DNA from: Chitinophagaceae bacterium | GTDB lineage: Bacteria; Bacteroidota; Bacteroidia; Chitinophagales; Chitinophagaceae | Assembly (NCBI GenBank): GCA_003455235.1 | Contig: DMRT01000251.1 | Span: 1 to 8,245 of the forward strand | Reading direction: 5' to 3' | DNA length: 8,245 nucleotides | Notes under the pieces: generated by a model | What the model saw: only the letters and a program-made list of their open reading frames with translations | Told to the model about the DNA's origin: nothing | Database searches by the model: none | Made by a program: the position numbers and the translations under genes | Shown: one piece after another, positions 6,150 to 8,245 of the stretch | How the letters are laid out: each line of letters opens with the position of its first letter | Position numbering within the stretch: position 1 is the stretch's first letter

Positions 6150-8120
6150 TTAGTTACTGAACCCTACCATCCGGTGCAGTACCCGCGGATCATATACCTG
6201 TCCTTCCTTGATCACCGTATTCACTTTCCGGATATTGCTTATCCCGGTAAGCGGATCGGCATCCAGTATCAGCAGGTCGGCCTGCTTACCGGCTTTGATG
6301 GATCCGGTAAGTTTATCCATCTTCATTACCTGAGCCGGAATGATGCTGGCGGTTTGTATTGCCTGCATGGGTGTTAGTCCCGACTGAACATACAACTCCA
6401 GTTCACGGTGCAGGCTGTAACCGGGAAAACCCATATCGGTACCAGCCACCACGGTGATTCCTTTGTCGTGCAGCTCTTTTATCAGGCCCAGCATGGCATC
6501 ATAGCGAGGCTTATTTGCCTTTGCTGCAGCGGGCGGCATTCCCATTGTTGAGAAAAGTGTTTGCAGGGGTAAGGGCAGGCTGTGGTAATTAGGCTCCATG
6601 TCCTTTATATCGTCTTTGTCGCTCCGCATCATCATTTCATATACACCCACGGTGGCATCAACAACGGTATGATGATTCTTCAACAGTTCAAACCCGGCCT
6701 GGCTCATCGAATCCTGCAGGTTGAGGGATCCATCTTTATTCTTCTTCATCATGGCGTACACATATGAGATGTGGTTGATCATATCCATTCCCGAATCGAT
6801 GCCGGCCTTCGTGGTCATATTTTGCGGAATATGCCCCGTAACGGTAAGTCCCTGCCGGTGCGCTTCATCGCAAATGGCTTTCACGATGTCGGGTTTTACC
6901 GAGCTGTATATTTTTATCTGAACAAACCCGTTGTTCTTATACATATTCACCACCTTAACAGCGTCTTCCTTGGTGGCAGCTTTCACGGTTCCGAGTCCCA
7001 TCGGTCCCGTGCCATCCACAATCCCGGCTTTCAGTATCAGCGGGCCAACACCCTTGTGCGAATCGATGGCATCCTTGATGGAATTGATGTATTCATATTC
7101 ATTGCCGCAATCCCGTACGGTGGTTACCCCGGCTGCCAGGTAGGCCGGCCCCCACTCTGCCTGCTGGAAATGCGCATGCATGTCCCATAAACCAGGAACA
7201 ATCGTTTTCCCTTCGGCATGAATGATGGTTGCACCGGCCGGAACCTTTATTTCCGAAGCCTTGCCAACCTGTTTGATCAGCCCGTTCTCCACGATGATGG
7301 TTGCATTGCTGATGTTCGCCGAGCTCTCCACATCAATCACATTACCTCCCACAATGGCCAGCATTTTATTTTTTGCCATGTCCATTTTCATGGAACTGCT
7401 GAAGAGCCTCATGCAATATGTGGCCGCCCGGCTGATGAGTTCGGGTAACAATTCCTCGTACGGTTCGCTCATCATCTCCAGCTTATCGCCTTCGGCATCG
7501 TTGGTGATGAGGCAGATGAGGTTTCCTTTTTGGTCGGTCCACACAATTTCATTGCCCCAGATGAGCCCGCTTACGATATAGCGTTCCAGTACCAGCTGTT
7601 TGTTTTTAAAGTTCAGTGTTTCGGTTCCGTCTTTACTGATCATTACGGTTCCTCCGGGCAGCATGGCCATGCTTTTGGGCCGGCCATGCCTGTTCCAGTA
7701 TTTAAGCAACATCATCTGTACCGTTCCCGGCGAATAACCGGCAACGGGGAATGCAGGAGTTTTCAATGTTGCCGTGCTTACCACACTGTCGACCCAGATG
7801 GTTGCCTGCTTATTGCGGATGCGGATGCTGTCGTTGATGGTCGAGAAACGGGAAGTGCTTCCTTTGATGAACAGGGCCAGGGGCTCGTTATCACTGGTCA
7901 ATACCAGTTGTGCGTTCAGCGGAACAGGTCTTCCCCTGTCGGTGAATTTGAAATTAACATCGTAAGTAAGTTCGTTCCCATTCTTACTGAGCACATAGGT
8001 CTCCCGTCCGATGTTTTGCGCAAACTTGTGCAGGAAGAATGATCCGCTGTCGATAACCGTTTGGGAAAAACCGTTATAAGCAAGAACCAGTAAAGCGAAA
8101 AGGATCGTGTATTTTTTCAC
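6150..8120 (-). CDS. Exported metal-dependent amidohydrolase with unassigned N-terminal domain (656 residues)
   Basis: The start is GTG at 8118-8120, chosen because the first 20 residues (MKKYTILFALLVLAYNGFSQ) are a signal peptide; no in-frame ATG lies close upstream. Residues 21-245 form a beta-rich region I cannot assign, ending in a helical piece 'EELLPELISRAATYCMRLF'. From about 252 the protein is an amidohydrolase: 'KTIVPGLWDMHAHF' (305-318) with the HxH pair H315/H317 and 'VQIKIY' with the likely carboxylated lysine K403. Further on are 'VTGHIP' (H430), 'INHIS' (H450), the catalytic 'AGTDMG' (D562), and the flanking beta-sandwich closing 'TGSIKAGKQADLLILDADP' (605-623). All expected binuclear-metal ligands are present, so activity is likely. 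The layout resembles the imidazolonepropionase/dipeptidase-like branch; the substrate (cyclic amide or peptide) is unknown. Its location is probably periplasmic. It converges on RidA with 11 bases between stop codons. Confidence 0.93.
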   Translation of the reverse strand: MKKYTILFALLVLAYNGFSQTVIDSGSFFLHKFAQNIGRETYVLSKNGNELTYDVNFKFTDRGRPVPLNAQLVLTSDNEPLALFIKGSTSRFSTINDSIRIRNKQATIWVDSVVSTATLKTPAFPVAGYSPGTVQMMLLKYWNRHGRPKSMAMLPGGTVMISKDGTETLNFKNKQLVLERYIVSGLIWGNEIVWTDQKGNLICLITNDAEGDKLEMMSEPYEELLPELISRAATYCMRLFSSSMKMDMAKNKMLAIVGGNVIDVESSANISNATIIVENGLIKQVGKASEIKVPAGATIIHAEGKTIVPGLWDMHAHFQQAEWGPAYLAAGVTTVRDCGNEYEYINSIKDAIDSHKGVGPLILKAGIVDGTGPMGLGTVKAATKEDAVKVVNMYKNNGFVQIKIYSSVKPDIVKAICDEAHRQGLTVTGHIPQNMTTKAGIDSGMDMINHISYVYAMMKKNKDGSLNLQDSMSQAGFELLKNHHTVVDATVGVYEMMMRSDKDDIKDMEPNYHSLPLPLQTLFSTMGMPPAAAKANKPRYDAMLGLIKELHDKGITVVAGTDMGFPGYSLHRELELYVQSGLTPMQAIQTASIIPAQVMKMDKLTGSIKAGKQADLLILDADPLTGISNIRKVNTVIKEGQVYDPRVLHRMVGFSN

Positions 8121-8245
8121 GTGCAGGAAGTTTAGGACTACAAGATAGCAAAACCGGGTGATTCGGTTCCGGGATCATCCCGGGTATTGTAAACATTGGA
8201 AAGGCAGCAGAAAGCCTATCATGTCATAAGACCGCTTGCCATATT
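8121..8245. other. Upstream region of the amidohydrolase gene, window edge
   Basis: No gene can be supported in these 125 bases. They should include the amidohydrolase promoter. I could not find a convincing TTTG / TAnnTTTG pair; a TTTTG at 8150-8154 on the minus strand lacks a good partner downstream. The only clear structure is the inverted repeat at 8169-8183. Confidence 0.4.
8169..8183. repeat. Perfect inverted repeat CCGGGAT-C-ATCCCGG
   Basis: Seven-base arms surround one central base, about 49 bases upstream of the amidohydrolase GTG. As a palindrome it could be a dimeric regulator's operator. As RNA it could fold into a 5-bp GC stem with loop ATCAT. No T-run follows on either strand, which argues against an intrinsic terminator. 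Confidence 0.35.

Noticed and set aside
5755..8120. RidA and amidohydrolase as a linked catabolic module
   Set aside because: They are convergent, one is cytosolic and the other exported, and no transporter or PLP enzyme lies nearby.

Overview
The window looks like chromosomal DNA of a Bacteroidota member, probably near the Chitinophagaceae. Three things point there: Bacteroidota-style signal peptides ending in FSQ, a gliding-motility/T9SS-type C-terminal sorting domain with SprB-like repeats, and a 138-residue 'YLLKSRNQKT...LLGGG' protein of a type common in that phylum. The genus call is inference. I see no tRNA, rRNA, CRISPR array, insertion sequence or phage gene.

Left part (1-3984, all minus strand). 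The dominant gene is a very large secreted protein that starts at 3261 and runs off the left edge; 1087 residues are visible with no internal stop. In order it has a signal peptide, a 'DSGPGSLR' N-terminus leading into a parallel beta-helix, an Ig-like module, six SprB-like repeats of about 82-85 residues each carrying a spaced cysteine pair, a CHU_C-associated Ig-like module and the start of a type B T9SS sorting domain. Upstream on the same strand are a possible 53-residue small protein (3329-3490) and a small secreted or lipoprotein gene (3586-3984). The three may be co-transcribed.

Middle (3985-5754). A 321-base divergent intergenic region carries two short inverted repeats. A small exported membrane protein (4306-4722, plus) follows. 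It converges on a YegS/BmrU-type diacylglycerol/lipid kinase (4743-5600, minus), whose start faces a RidA-family gene across 154 bases.

Right part (5755-8245). RidA (5755-6138, plus) converges with only 11 bases between stop codons on a 656-residue exported metal-dependent amidohydrolase (6150-8120, minus). The amidohydrolase starts at GTG, carries all the expected metal-ligand residues, and has an unrecognised N-terminal domain of about 225 residues. A perfect inverted repeat lies about 49 bases upstream of it.

Overall this is mostly housekeeping and cell-envelope gene content. The gene orientations (divergent, convergent, divergent, convergent) argue against one multi-gene pathway. I found no convincing undescribed multi-gene system. 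The most interesting items are the modular T9SS adhesin-like protein with its regular cysteine-paired repeats, the small ORF just upstream of it, and the unassigned N-terminal domain of the amidohydrolase.
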